Position numbers and translations under genes: made by a program. A stretch of DNA of 64,000 nucleotides from Streptomyces sp. NBC_01381 (GTDB lineage Bacteria; Actinomycetota; Actinomycetes; Streptomycetales; Streptomycetaceae), in the NCBI RefSeq assembly GCF_026340305.1, contig NZ_JAPEPI010000002.1:2356001-2420000 (forward strand), in the 5' to 3' direction. Under the pieces are notes generated by a model that saw only the letters and a program-made list of their open reading frames with translations, searched no databases and was not told the origin of the DNA. The number at the start of each line of letters is the position of its first letter. Position 1 is the stretch's first letter. Below, one piece after another: positions 1 through 7,745 of the stretch.

Positions 1-2
1 GA

Positions 3-371
3 CTGTCGGGCACGACGATGAGCTGGGGCCGTACGGCGGCGGACGCCGTCGCCCAGTGGACCGGCGAGGGCTTCCCGGTCTTCGGGGTTGCGACCATCGG
101 CACCCCCGCGGACGCCATCGCCCGCATCGAGGCCCTTGCGGAGGCCTCCGGCGGCTTCGGCACCCTGCTCGTCCTCGATCTGCCCACGGGTACGCCGGAG
201 GCCAAGCGGCGCAGCTATGAGCTGTTCGCCGAGTACGTCGTCCCGCACTTCACCGGCGCCAACCGGGGGCGCACGGCGTCCATGGAGTGGGCGCGGGCGA
301 ACAGCGAGCGGTTCGTGGGCGCGATGCGGCAGGCGGTCGAGGCGGCCGTCGTACGGGGAGGCCGGGGATGA
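3..371 (+). CDS. LLM-class flavin-dependent oxidoreductase (3' end only)
   Basis: The frame is open from the window edge and ends at TGA 369-371, so only the last ~123 residues are visible and the true start lies outside. The tail has the look of luciferase-like monooxygenases (F420- or FMN-dependent): a strand-helix pattern around 'VFGVATIGTPADAIARIEAL', then a conserved 'LFAEYVVPHF' near the end. Members oxidise or reduce diverse small substrates; the substrate cannot be told from this fragment. The stop overlaps the start of the damaged alcohol dehydrogenase by 4 bp (ATGA at 368-371), so the two were once a translationally coupled pair. Confidence 0.75.
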   Translation: MSGTTMSWGRTAADAVAQWTGEGFPVFGVATIGTPADAIARIEALAEASGGFGTLLVLDLPTGTPEAKRRSYELFAEYVVPHFTGANRGRTASMEWARANSERFVGAMRQAVEAAVVRGGRG

Positions 372-993
372 GGGCGGCGGTGCTGCGCGGCGGGCGCTTC
401 GTCGAGACCGATGTGCCGGAGCCGGTGCCGGGCCCGGGCCAGGTGCTCGCGCAGACGCTGATGACCGGGATCTGCGGCTCCGACCTCTCGGCGGCACGGC
501 ACACCGAGGACTTCCTCGCCGCCCCTCCCACTCGGGCACCGAGTGGGAGGGGCAGGTGGTCGTGGGGCTCCCGTGGGCGCTTGACGGCGAGGACACCCTG
601 CGGACGATCGGCTACGCCAACGCCTTCCCCGGTGGCTTCGGCGAGCGGATGGTCCTGCAGTTGGCCGCGCTGGTCCCCGTCCCGGACCATGTACCGCCGC
701 GCGTGGCCGCGCTCACCGAGCCGCTCGCCGTCGGCTTCGGCAATGTCGCCCGTGCGGCACCTGCGGAGGGTACGGGCGCCGTCGTCATCGGGGCGGGGCC
801 CATCGGGCTCGGCGCGACCGCGGCGCTCGTCGAGCGGGGCGTCGCGCCCGTCGTCGTATCGGAGCCGTCTCCGCGTCGGCGGGAGCTAGCGGGGCGCTTC
901 GGGGCGCATGTGGTGGTGGACCCCGCGGTGCGCGACCCCTTCGACGCCTGGCAGGACGCGGCGTCGCGGGGGCAGTCCCTGACGACCACGTGA
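368..993 (+). pseudogene. Zinc-type alcohol dehydrogenase, frameshifted and internally deleted
   Basis: From ATG 368 the first frame gives a good medium-chain zinc dehydrogenase start: 'MRAAVLRGGRF', 'GPGQVLAQTL', and the catalytic zinc cysteine in 'GICGSDLSA'. At about 530-545 the reading shifts to another frame, which continues with 'TIGYANAFPGGFGERM', 'AALTEPLAVG' and the Rossmann motif 'VIGAGPIGLGA'. The segment carrying the GHE zinc motif is missing at the junction, and the protein stops at 993 after only ~208 residues where relatives run ~350. The junction coincides exactly with a perfect 15-bp hairpin (521-553). It cannot make a normal enzyme as read. Real decay is more likely than a simple sequencing slip, because sequence is also lost. 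Confidence 0.75.
521..553. repeat. Perfect 15-bp inverted repeat at the pseudogene junction
   Basis: The arms at 521-535 and 539-553 are exact reverse complements (left arm starts GCCCCTCCCACTCG), with a 3-nt loop. It lies where the alcohol dehydrogenase frame breaks and ~25-50 codons are missing. A snap-back structure like this could have driven a deletion by polymerase slippage or template switching. It could also be a sequencing or assembly fold-back artefact. Confidence 0.8.
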
Positions 994-1072
994 AGGTGCT
1001 GGTCAGGCCTTGATCTTCTCCAACCCCGCCCCTTACCGAAACCATGGGGCTTCGCCCCAGACCCCGACAAGA

Positions 1073-1096
1073 CCGCCGCTTCGCGGCGGATCTTTT
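1073..1096 (+). terminator. Intrinsic terminator after the oxidoreductase/dehydrogenase pair
   Basis: CCGCCGC (1073-1079) pairs with GCGGCGG (1083-1089) across a TTC loop, followed by ATCTTTT. It lies downstream of the two plus-strand genes at the window start. Confidence 0.6.
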
Positions 1097-1170
1097 CCCG
1101 CCCACCCACCCGATTGCCCCGCATTACCCACCCACCCCGATCGGTAGTTCTTCCAGCCCGGCCGCAGACC

Positions 1171-1199
1171 ATTCAGCCCGTCCGGCGTTTGAGGACGAA
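1171..1199. repeat. Streptomyces intergenic repeat motif
   Basis: The stretch around CCGTCCGGCGTTTGAGGACG (1178-1197) matches a motif I recall as scattered through intergenic regions of many Streptomyces genomes. Its function is unknown. A whole-genome motif count would show whether it is abundant here. Confidence 0.5.
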
Positions 1200-1289
1200 C
1201 TCGGCGGAGCCGGTGATCTACGGCCACTTCGCGGCCGGCGGAGCCGGAAGTGATTCGGGTAGGGGTGGGGTTGGGGAAAGAAAACCAAA

Positions 1290-1319
1290 GGGGGCCCGAA
1301 CCATACGGTTCAGGCCCCC
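1290..1319 (-). terminator. Intrinsic terminator of the psd-pssA transcript
   Basis: GGGGGCCCGAACC (1290-1302) pairs with GGTTCAGGCCCCC (1307-1319) with one mismatch and a 4-nt loop. Read on the minus strand it begins ~22 nt after the pssA stop and is followed by a T-rich tract (CTTTGGTTTTCTTT), the classical rho-independent layout. Confidence 0.8.
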
Positions 1320-1340
1320 AAAGGCAACGTTCAAGCGCCG

Positions 1341-2195
1341 CTACGGCAACTGCGTCGCCCGCGCTTCCCTCCGGTTGTCCCGGAAGTTGTTCACCCGGCG
1401 AGCCGTCGCGAACAGGGGAATCACCGCGCCCAGGACCAGCTGCAGCGCACACCCGGTCTGGAGGAGCAGCTGACCGCCCGGTGCCTCGAAGGCCCACGCG
1501 GCGAGGAGTCCCATCGCCGCGACGATCCACGCCAGCATCGCCACCGCCAGCGGCCCCCGCGGCTTCGGGTACTCGACCCGGCTCACCATGAGCCACGCCG
1601 TACCGATGATCGCGAGCAGCGTCGCCACGAACGGCAGCTCAAGCAGCACGATCGAGACGACCGTCAGCGCGCCGAACGGCGACGGCATGCCCTGGAAGGT
1701 GCCGTCCTTCACGGTCACGCACGAGAACCGCGCAAGCCGCAGCACCACCGCCAGAAGCACCACGATCGCTCCGACCGCGGCCACTCTCTGGTGCGCGTCG
1801 TCCGCGACCATGCCGTAGACCAGGACGAAGTACGCCGGCGCCAGACCGAAGCTGATCAGGTCCGACAGGTTGTCCAGCTCCGCGCCCATCGGCGAGGACC
1901 GCAGCTTTCGCGCCACGAGCCCGTCGAAGAGGTCGAAGACAGCCGCGCAGAGCATAAGGATCACGGCGGTCGCGGCGGAGTGCCGCGCCATGCCGCTCTC
2001 GGTGCTTCCCTGCACGTACGGGATGAGGATGCCCGTGGTGGTGAAGTACACCGCCATGAACCCGCACGTGGCGTTACCGAGCGTGAGGGTGTCCGCTATT
2101 GAGAGGCGGAGTGAGAGAGGCATCTCCTCGTCCGCCTCGTCCTCCGCCGCCTCGGGAACCCAGCCGGCCTGTGTCTCAGGATCAACCACGGTCAA
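1341..2195 (-). CDS. pssA: CDP-diacylglycerol--serine O-phosphatidyltransferase
   Basis: Makes phosphatidylserine from CDP-diacylglycerol and L-serine in the cytoplasmic membrane. The 284-residue protein has the CDP-alcohol phosphotransferase signature D-G-x2-A-R-x7-G-x3-D-x3-D at residues 91-112 (D91, G92, A95, R96, G104, D108, D112), complete for metal and nucleotide binding. An acidic N-terminal ~25 residues precede about seven to eight hydrophobic helices. The start overlaps the end of psd by 14 bp, so psd and pssA form one operon in which the product of the second gene is the substrate of the first enzyme; together they yield phosphatidylethanolamine. Length and order match other streptomycetes. 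A strong terminator follows. Confidence 0.93.
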   Translation of the reverse strand: MTVVDPETQAGWVPEAAEDEADEEMPLSLRLSIADTLTLGNATCGFMAVYFTTTGILIPYVQGSTESGMARHSAATAVILMLCAAVFDLFDGLVARKLRSSPMGAELDNLSDLISFGLAPAYFVLVYGMVADDAHQRVAAVGAIVVLLAVVLRLARFSCVTVKDGTFQGMPSPFGALTVVSIVLLELPFVATLLAIIGTAWLMVSRVEYPKPRGPLAVAMLAWIVAAMGLLAAWAFEAPGGQLLLQTGCALQLVLGAVIPLFATARRVNNFRDNRREARATQLP

Positions 2196-2838
2196 TTCGA
2201 GTCACCCCAGCCACGGTCTTCTGACCGACCTCGACGTCCACTTCGACACCCTCGGGGAGGTAGATGTCTACGCGGGAGCCGAACCGGATCAGGCCGATGC
2301 GCTCGCCCTGCTCGACCTTCGTGCCCTGCGGCACGTAAGGAACGATGCGCCGCGCGACCGCGCCCGCGATCTGGATCATCTCGATGTCACCGAGCTCGGT
2401 GTCGAAGTGCCAGACAACGCGCTCGTTGTTCTCGCTCTCCTTGTTGAACGCCGGGACGAACCCGCCGGGGATGTGCTCCACGGACGTCACCGTGCCCGCG
2501 AGGGGCGCGCGGTTGACGTGGACGTTCAGCGGGCTCATGAAGATCGCGACGCGGGTGCGTCCGTCCTTCCACGGCATGATGCTCTGCACCACACCGTCGG
2601 CCGGTGAGATGACCCGGCCCTGGGAGATCTCGCGCTCGGGGTCGCGGAAGAACCACAGCATGCCCGCAGCGAGCGCGGTGGTCGGTACGGCGACGGCCGC
2701 GGCGCCCTTGGAGCGACGCGCGCGGACGAGGCTGATTGCCGCGGTGGCGACGGTCGGCAGGAGCCACGGCGATGCTCCGCGCGCAAGACGACCCTTGAGG
2801 ATGCCATCGCGTGGTGCAGAGGTTTGGCTGTGGGGCAT
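2182..2838 (-). CDS. psd: Phosphatidylserine decarboxylase (short, actinobacterial type)
   Basis: Decarboxylates phosphatidylserine to phosphatidylethanolamine. At 218 residues it belongs to the short class (PSD type A). The pyruvoyl-forming self-cleavage site is visible near the C-terminus as F-G-S-R, with G187-S188 the expected processing pair, followed by 'VDIYLPEG'. A hydrophobic segment at about residues 25-65 would hold it to the membrane, and the 'DREISQGRVISPADGVV'-like block typical of the family is present. It is the first gene of the psd-pssA operon. The 171 bp upstream (2839-3009) probably hold its promoter; nothing distinctive is seen there. Confidence 0.93.
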   Translation of the reverse strand: MPHSQTSAPRDGILKGRLARGASPWLLPTVATAAISLVRARRSKGAAAVAVPTTALAAGMLWFFRDPEREISQGRVISPADGVVQSIMPWKDGRTRVAIFMSPLNVHVNRAPLAGTVTSVEHIPGGFVPAFNKESENNERVVWHFDTELGDIEMIQIAGAVARRIVPYVPQGTKVEQGERIGLIRFGSRVDIYLPEGVEVDVEVGQKTVAGVTRIDRG

Positions 2839-3009
2839 GGATGACCTTCGTAGCGGATGATGCCGCGCAGTGAACGGGGGACGGCGGCTTTTCCCGGGAT
2901 GCTATCGGTTGCCAGCCACAACTGGGCAAGCCAGGAAGCTGAGTCGACGGCCGAAGAGCGTTGACAGGGTGTGATCTTCTTCTCGACGAAAACGCCCCAA
3001 ACCAGACAT

Positions 3010-4215
3010 CTAGCCCTGGAATCGATACTCTTCGAGCAGTCGCCGACCAATGATCATTTTCTGGATTTCGGCGGTACCTTCACCGATCAGCAGCATCGGA
3101 GCCTCACGGTAGAGGCGCTCGATCTCGTACTCCTTCGAGAAGCCGTAACCGCCATGAATCCGGAACGCGTCCTCTACGACTTCTTTGCAGTATTCGGATG
3201 CGAGGTACTTCGCCATCCCTGCTTCGAGGTCATTTCGTTCCCCGGAGTCCTTTTTGCGTGCTGCGTTCACCATCATCGCATGAGCGGCCTCGACCTTGGT
3301 AGCCATCTCGGCCAGCTTGAACTGAATCGCCTGGTGCTGAGCGATCGCCTTGCCGAAAGTGTGGCGTTGCTGGGCATATGAGACACCCAACTCAAATGCA
3401 CGCTGAGCGACACCGCAGCCACGCGCCGCGACATTCACGCGGCCGACTTCGACGCCGTCCATCATTTGGTAAAACCCTCGGCCGGTGACCCCGCCAAGTA
3501 CGCGATTGGCCGGAATGCGCAGTCCGTCCATGATGAGTTCGGTCGTGTCGACGCCCTTGTAACCCATCTTGTCGATCTTCCCGGGGATGGTGAGGCCGGG
3601 GCGGACCTCTCCGAAACCGGGCTCCTTCTCGACGAGGAAGGTCGTCATCGACTTGTGCGGCGCCGTGCCCTCGGGGTGTCCTTCGTCACTTCGGCACAGA
3701 ACGGCCACCAGAGTCGACGTGCCGCCGTTCGTCAGCCACATCTTCTGACCATTGAGAACGTACTCGTCGCCGTCCTTGACGCCCTTGGACGTGATCGCCG
3801 ACACATCGGAGCCGAGCGCCGGCTCCGACATGGAGAACGCGCCGCGCACCTCGCCGGCCGCCATCCGCGGAAGGAAGGTGTCCTTCTGCTCCTGCGTGCC
3901 GTGCTGCTTGAGCATGTAGGCCACGATGAAGTGGGTGTTGATGATGCCGGAGACCGACATCCAGCCACGCGCTATCTCCTCGACGCACAGCGCGTACGTG
4001 AGAAGCGACTCGCCCAGACCGCCGTACTCCTCCGGGATCATCAGGCCGAAGAGGCCCAACTCCTTGAGGCCGTCCACGATCTGCTGCGGGTACTCGTCGC
4101 GGTGCTCGAGTTCCGTCGCGACCGGAATGATCTCCTTGTCGACGAAGTCCCGGACGGTGGAGAGGATCTCCTGCTGGATGTCGGTGAGACCGGCGGTCTG
4201 CGCGAGTCGGCTCAT
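3010..4215 (-). CDS. Acyl-CoA dehydrogenase, probably methylsuccinyl-CoA dehydrogenase of the ethylmalonyl-CoA pathway
   Basis: A 401-residue FAD acyl-CoA dehydrogenase with the usual three-domain layout. 'FSMSEPALGSD' and 'KMWLTNGG' mark the flavin and substrate region. 'RIHGGYGFSKEYEIERLYRE' lies near the end, and the likely catalytic base is Glu379 in 'GEGTAEIQ'. It is the last gene of the ccr operon, 2 bp after the MaoC gene. By position it should oxidise (2S)-methylsuccinyl-CoA to mesaconyl-CoA; that specificity is inferred. It is shorter than the ~550-residue Rhodobacter enzyme, so the actinobacterial step may use an ordinary-size dehydrogenase. A branched-chain acyl-CoA substrate is the main alternative. 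Confidence 0.85.
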   Translation of the reverse strand: MSRLAQTAGLTDIQQEILSTVRDFVDKEIIPVATELEHRDEYPQQIVDGLKELGLFGLMIPEEYGGLGESLLTYALCVEEIARGWMSVSGIINTHFIVAYMLKQHGTQEQKDTFLPRMAAGEVRGAFSMSEPALGSDVSAITSKGVKDGDEYVLNGQKMWLTNGGTSTLVAVLCRSDEGHPEGTAPHKSMTTFLVEKEPGFGEVRPGLTIPGKIDKMGYKGVDTTELIMDGLRIPANRVLGGVTGRGFYQMMDGVEVGRVNVAARGCGVAQRAFELGVSYAQQRHTFGKAIAQHQAIQFKLAEMATKVEAAHAMMVNAARKKDSGERNDLEAGMAKYLASEYCKEVVEDAFRIHGGYGFSKEYEIERLYREAPMLLIGEGTAEIQKMIIGRRLLEEYRFQG

Positions 4216-4217
4216 GG

Positions 4218-4733
4218 CTACTTCTTCTCCTGGCTCTTCGGCTCCGGGCGGCCGGGCTGCTCGCCGCCGCGCTCCTTGATGTACGTCTCGGTGGGCACCA
4301 TCACCTTGCGGCGGAACACGCAGACCAGCGTGCCGTCCTGCTTGTAGCCCTTGGTCTCCACGTAGACGATCCCGCGGTCGTTCTTCGACTTCGACGGGGT
4401 CTTGTCCAGGACGGTCGTCTCGCCGTAGATCGTGTCGCCGTGGAAGGTCGGCGCCACGTGCTTGAGCGACTCGACCTCCAGGTTGGCGATCGCCTTGCCC
4501 GATACGTCCGGCACGGACATGCCCAGGAGCAGCGAGTAGATGTAGTTCCCCACGACGACGTTCTTCCCGAAGTCGGTCGTCTTCTCCGCATAGTTGGTGT
4601 CCATGTGGAGGGGGTGGTGGTTCATCGTCAGGAGACAGAAGAGGTGGTCGTCGTACTCGGTGACCGTCTTTCCGGGCCAGTGCTTGTAGACGTCCCCGAC
4701 GGTGAACTCTTCGTAGGTGCGGCCGAACTGCAT
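4218..4733 (-). CDS. MaoC-family hydratase, probable mesaconyl-CoA hydratase
   Basis: A 171-residue single hot-dog (MaoC/R-hydratase) protein. 'MNHHPLHMDTNYAEKT' contains the expected Asp/His hydratase region, and 'VVVGNYIYSLLLGMS' continues the fold. In this operon it should hydrate mesaconyl-CoA to beta-methylmalyl-CoA, feeding the lyase encoded 5 bp upstream. It is about half the length of the proteobacterial mesaconyl-CoA hydratase, which has two hot-dog repeats, so it presumably works as a dimer. The ATG at 4733 directly follows the lyase stop, and no upstream start is needed. The C-terminal ~20 residues are charged and probably disordered. Confidence 0.82.
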   Translation of the reverse strand: MQFGRTYEEFTVGDVYKHWPGKTVTEYDDHLFCLLTMNHHPLHMDTNYAEKTTDFGKNVVVGNYIYSLLLGMSVPDVSGKAIANLEVESLKHVAPTFHGDTIYGETTVLDKTPSKSKNDRGIVYVETKGYKQDGTLVCVFRRKVMVPTETYIKERGGEQPGRPEPKSQEKK

Positions 4734-4738
4734 GAGTC

Positions 4739-5704
4739 TTACGCCTCCGGGGCTTCGAACTTGGAGGTGCGGGTCATGCCGGCGGCACGCCCCTTGCCGG
4801 AGATGACCAGGGCCATCTTGCGGCTGGCCTCGTCGATCATCTCGTCGCCGAGCATCGCCGAACCCTTCTTGCCGCCGGCCTCGGAGGTGCACCACTCGTA
4901 CGCGTCCAGGATCAGCTCGGCGTGGTCGAAGTCCTCCTGGGAGGGCGAGAAGACCTCGTTGGCCGCCTCGACCTGGCCGGGGTGCAGCACCCACTTGCCG
5001 TCGAAGCCGAGCGCCGCGGCGCGGTTGGCGACCTCGCGGTAGCCGTCGACGTTCTTGATCTGCAGGTAAGGGCCGTCGATCGCCTGGAGGTTGTTGGCGC
5101 GGGCGGCCATCAGGATCTTCATCAGGATGAAGTGGTAGGCGTCGGCGGGGTAGCCGGGCGGCTGCTCGCCGACGACCAGGGACTTCATGTTGATGGAGGC
5201 CATGAAGTCGGCCGGGCCGAAGATGATCGTCTCGACGCGCGGGGAAGCCTGCGCGATCGCGTTGACGTTGTTGAGGCCCTGCGCGTTCTCGATCTGCGCC
5301 TCGATGCCGATCTTGCCGACCTCGAAGCCCATCGTCTTCTCGATCTGGGTCAGGAGCAGATCGAGCGCGACGACCTGGTCGGCCGTCTGCACCTTCGGCA
5401 GCATGATGCAGTCGAGGTTCTGGCCCGCGCCCTCGACGACCGTGACGACGTCGCGGTACGTCCACTCGGTCGTCCAGTCGTTGACGCGCACGACCCGCGT
5501 CTTGCCCGTCCAGTCGCCCTCGTTGAGGAACTTGACGATGGTGTGCCGGGCCTCCGGCTTGGCGAGCGGCGCGCAGGCGTCCTCCAGGTCGAGGAAGACC
5601 TGGTCGGCGGGGAGGCCCTGGGCCTTCTCCAGGAAGCGCGGGTTCGACCCCGGGACCGCCAGACATGAACGGCGGGGACGGAGACGGTTGATGGGCGCGG
5701 TCAT
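4739..5704 (-). CDS. mcl1: HpcH/HpaI-CitE family CoA lyase, L-malyl-CoA/beta-methylmalyl-CoA lyase
   Basis: A 321-residue TIM-barrel CoA lyase. 'SCLAVPGSNPRFLEKA' is the CoA-binding start of CitE-like enzymes. 'VFLDLEDACAP' carries the acidic metal/catalytic pair, and 'GIEAQIENAQGL' and 'IIFGPADFMASI' are the later active-site strands. It cleaves beta-methylmalyl-CoA to glyoxylate and propionyl-CoA, and can act on malyl-CoA, near the end of the ethylmalonyl-CoA pathway. Its ATG overlaps the meaA stop as ATGA (5701-5704), so translation is coupled. The symbol follows the Rhodobacter name for the function; plain citrate lyase beta is unlikely because no alpha or gamma subunits are nearby. Confidence 0.87.
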   Translation of the reverse strand: MTAPINRLRPRRSCLAVPGSNPRFLEKAQGLPADQVFLDLEDACAPLAKPEARHTIVKFLNEGDWTGKTRVVRVNDWTTEWTYRDVVTVVEGAGQNLDCIMLPKVQTADQVVALDLLLTQIEKTMGFEVGKIGIEAQIENAQGLNNVNAIAQASPRVETIIFGPADFMASINMKSLVVGEQPPGYPADAYHFILMKILMAARANNLQAIDGPYLQIKNVDGYREVANRAAALGFDGKWVLHPGQVEAANEVFSPSQEDFDHAELILDAYEWCTSEAGGKKGSAMLGDEMIDEASRKMALVISGKGRAAGMTRTSKFEAPEA

Positions 5705-7728
5705 GCGGGGACCTCCAGAGGGTCGAGCTTGTTCGCTTTCCGGATCTCGTCGACGATACGGCCGATGATCTCGGTGATGCCGAAGTCCTTGGGGGTGAAG
5801 ACGGCGGCCACACCCGCCGCCTTCAGGTCCTCGGCGTCGCTGTTGGGGATGATGCCGCCCGCGATCACGGGTATGTCGGGCGCCCCCGCCTCGCGCAGCC
5901 GCACCAGGACGTCCGGTACGAGCTGTGCGTGCGAGCCCGAGAGGATCGACAGGCCCACGGCGTGTACGTCCTCGGCGAGCGCGGCGGCGACGATCTCCTC
6001 GGGCGTCAGCCTGATGCCCTGGTAGACCACTTCGAACCCGGCGTCGCGCGCGCGGACCGCGATCTGCTCGGCGCCGTTGGAGTGCCCGTCGAGGCCCGGC
6101 TTGCCGACCAGGAAGCGGAGCTTGCCGGTGCCGAGATCGGCGGCGGTCTTGGCGACCTTGTCGCGCACGAGGGCGAGCGGCGTGCCGGCTTCGGCGGTCA
6201 CGGCCACCGGAGCGCTCGAAACGCCCGTGGGGGCCCGGAACTCGCCGAAGACCTCCCGCAGGGCGCCGGACCACTCCCCGGTCGTCACACCGGCGCGTGC
6301 GCACTCCAGGGTGGCCTCCATGAGGTTGCCCGTGCCGGCGGCGACCTCCTTGAGCTTCTCCAGGGCCTTGCAGGGGCGCGGGTGGTTGAACGGCGGCTGG
6401 TAGCGGGTGTCGCGCCAGTGCTTGAGGGCGTTCACCACGCGGTTCTCGACCGCCGGGTCGACCGTCATGATCGCGGTGTCCAGGTCCGCGGTGAGCGGGT
6501 TCGGCTCGGTCGTCTCGTAGGAGTTGACGCCGACGATCTTGTCCTCGCCGCCCTCGATCCGGGCCCTGCGCTCGGCGTGCGAGGAGACCAGCTGCGACTT
6601 CAGGTAGCCGGACTCGACGGCGGCCATCGCGCCGCCCATCTGCTCGATCCGGTCGATCTCGGCAAGCGATTCCTCGACGAGGGACTCCACCTTGGCCTCG
6701 ATGACGTGGCTGCCCTCGAAGATGTCCTCGTACTCCAGAAGATCGCTCTCGAGCGCGAGCACCTGCTGGATGCGCAGCGACCACTGCTGGTCCCACGGCC
6801 GGGGCAGACCGAGCGCCTCGTTCCAGGCGGGCAGCTGCACGGCACGCGCGCGTGCGTCCTTGGAGAGCGTGACGGCCAGCATCTCCAGGACGATGCGCTG
6901 GACGTTGTTCTCCGGCTGGGCCTCGGTCAGGCCAAGGGAGTTGACCTGCACGCCGTAGCGGAAGCGGCGCTGCTTGGGGTTGGTGATGCCGTACCGCTCG
7001 CGGGTGATCTGGTCCCAGATGCGGCCGAAGGCGCGCATCTTGCACATCTCCTCGATGAAGCGGACACCCGCGTTCACGAAGAAGGAGATACGGGCGACGA
7101 CATCACCGAACTTCTCCTCGGGGACCTGCCCCGAGTCGCGTACGGCGTCGAGCACGGCGACGGCGGTGGACATCGCGTACGCGATCTCCTGCACCGGAGT
7201 GGCCCCGGCCTCCTGCAGGTGGTAGCTGCAGATGTTGATGGGGTTCCACTTGGGGATGTTCGCCACCGTGTACGTGATCATGTCGGTGGTGAGGCGGAGG
7301 GAGGGGCCCGGCGGGAAGACGTGCGTCCCGCGCGACAGGTACTCCTTGACGATGTCGTTCTGCGTCGTCCCCTGGAGCTGCGTGATGTCCGCGCCCTGCT
7401 CCTCCGCCACCACCTGATAGAGCGCCAGGAGCCACATGGCCGTGGCGTTGATCGTCATCGAGGTGTTCATCTGCTCCAGGGGGATGTCCTGGAACAGCCG
7501 TCGCATGTCGCCGACGTGCGAGACGGGGACTCCGACCCGGCCGACCTCACCGCGGGCGAGGATGTGGTCCGGGTCGTAGCCCGTCTGCGTGGGCAGGTCG
7601 AACGCGACCGAGAGGCCCGTCTGACCCTTGGCGAGGTTGCGCCGGTACAGCTCGTTGGACGCCTCGGCCGTGGAGTGACCGGCGTAGGTCCGCATGAGCC
7701 ACGGCCGGTCCTTCTGACGCTCTGTCAT
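5701..7728 (-). CDS. meaA: MeaA, adenosylcobalamin-dependent ethylmalonyl-CoA mutase
   Basis: Rearranges (2R)-ethylmalonyl-CoA to (2S)-methylsuccinyl-CoA. The 675-residue chain has an N-terminal mutase TIM barrel starting 'RPWLMRTYAGHSTAEASNELY' and a C-terminal B12-binding domain. The D-x-H-x-x-G motif starts at D547, with His549 the lower axial cobalt ligand, followed by 'SILSGSH' and 'GGIIPNSD'. Both parts are in one chain, as in other MeaA proteins and unlike two-subunit methylmalonyl-CoA mutases. It lies 17 bp after ccr, whose product it uses, and overlaps the lyase start. The B12 requirement makes flux through the operon dependent on cobalt; no riboswitch was seen inside the operon. Confidence 0.93.
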   Translation of the reverse strand: MTERQKDRPWLMRTYAGHSTAEASNELYRRNLAKGQTGLSVAFDLPTQTGYDPDHILARGEVGRVGVPVSHVGDMRRLFQDIPLEQMNTSMTINATAMWLLALYQVVAEEQGADITQLQGTTQNDIVKEYLSRGTHVFPPGPSLRLTTDMITYTVANIPKWNPINICSYHLQEAGATPVQEIAYAMSTAVAVLDAVRDSGQVPEEKFGDVVARISFFVNAGVRFIEEMCKMRAFGRIWDQITRERYGITNPKQRRFRYGVQVNSLGLTEAQPENNVQRIVLEMLAVTLSKDARARAVQLPAWNEALGLPRPWDQQWSLRIQQVLALESDLLEYEDIFEGSHVIEAKVESLVEESLAEIDRIEQMGGAMAAVESGYLKSQLVSSHAERRARIEGGEDKIVGVNSYETTEPNPLTADLDTAIMTVDPAVENRVVNALKHWRDTRYQPPFNHPRPCKALEKLKEVAAGTGNLMEATLECARAGVTTGEWSGALREVFGEFRAPTGVSSAPVAVTAEAGTPLALVRDKVAKTAADLGTGKLRFLVGKPGLDGHSNGAEQIAVRARDAGFEVVYQGIRLTPEEIVAAALAEDVHAVGLSILSGSHAQLVPDVLVRLREAGAPDIPVIAGGIIPNSDAEDLKAAGVAAVFTPKDFGITEIIGRIVDEIRKANKLDPLEVPA

Positions 7729-7745
7729 GTACGAACCCTCGGCCT

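Larger units (their letters stand above)
994..1340. other. Intergenic block of REP-like hairpins, no gene
   Basis: These ~350 bases between the alcohol dehydrogenase remnant and pssA hold no credible gene. They contain a TGGGGC/GCCCCA hairpin at 1045-1059, a stronger GC hairpin with a T run (1073-1096), a common Streptomyces intergenic motif (1171-1199) and the pssA terminator (1290-1319). Confidence 0.6.
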
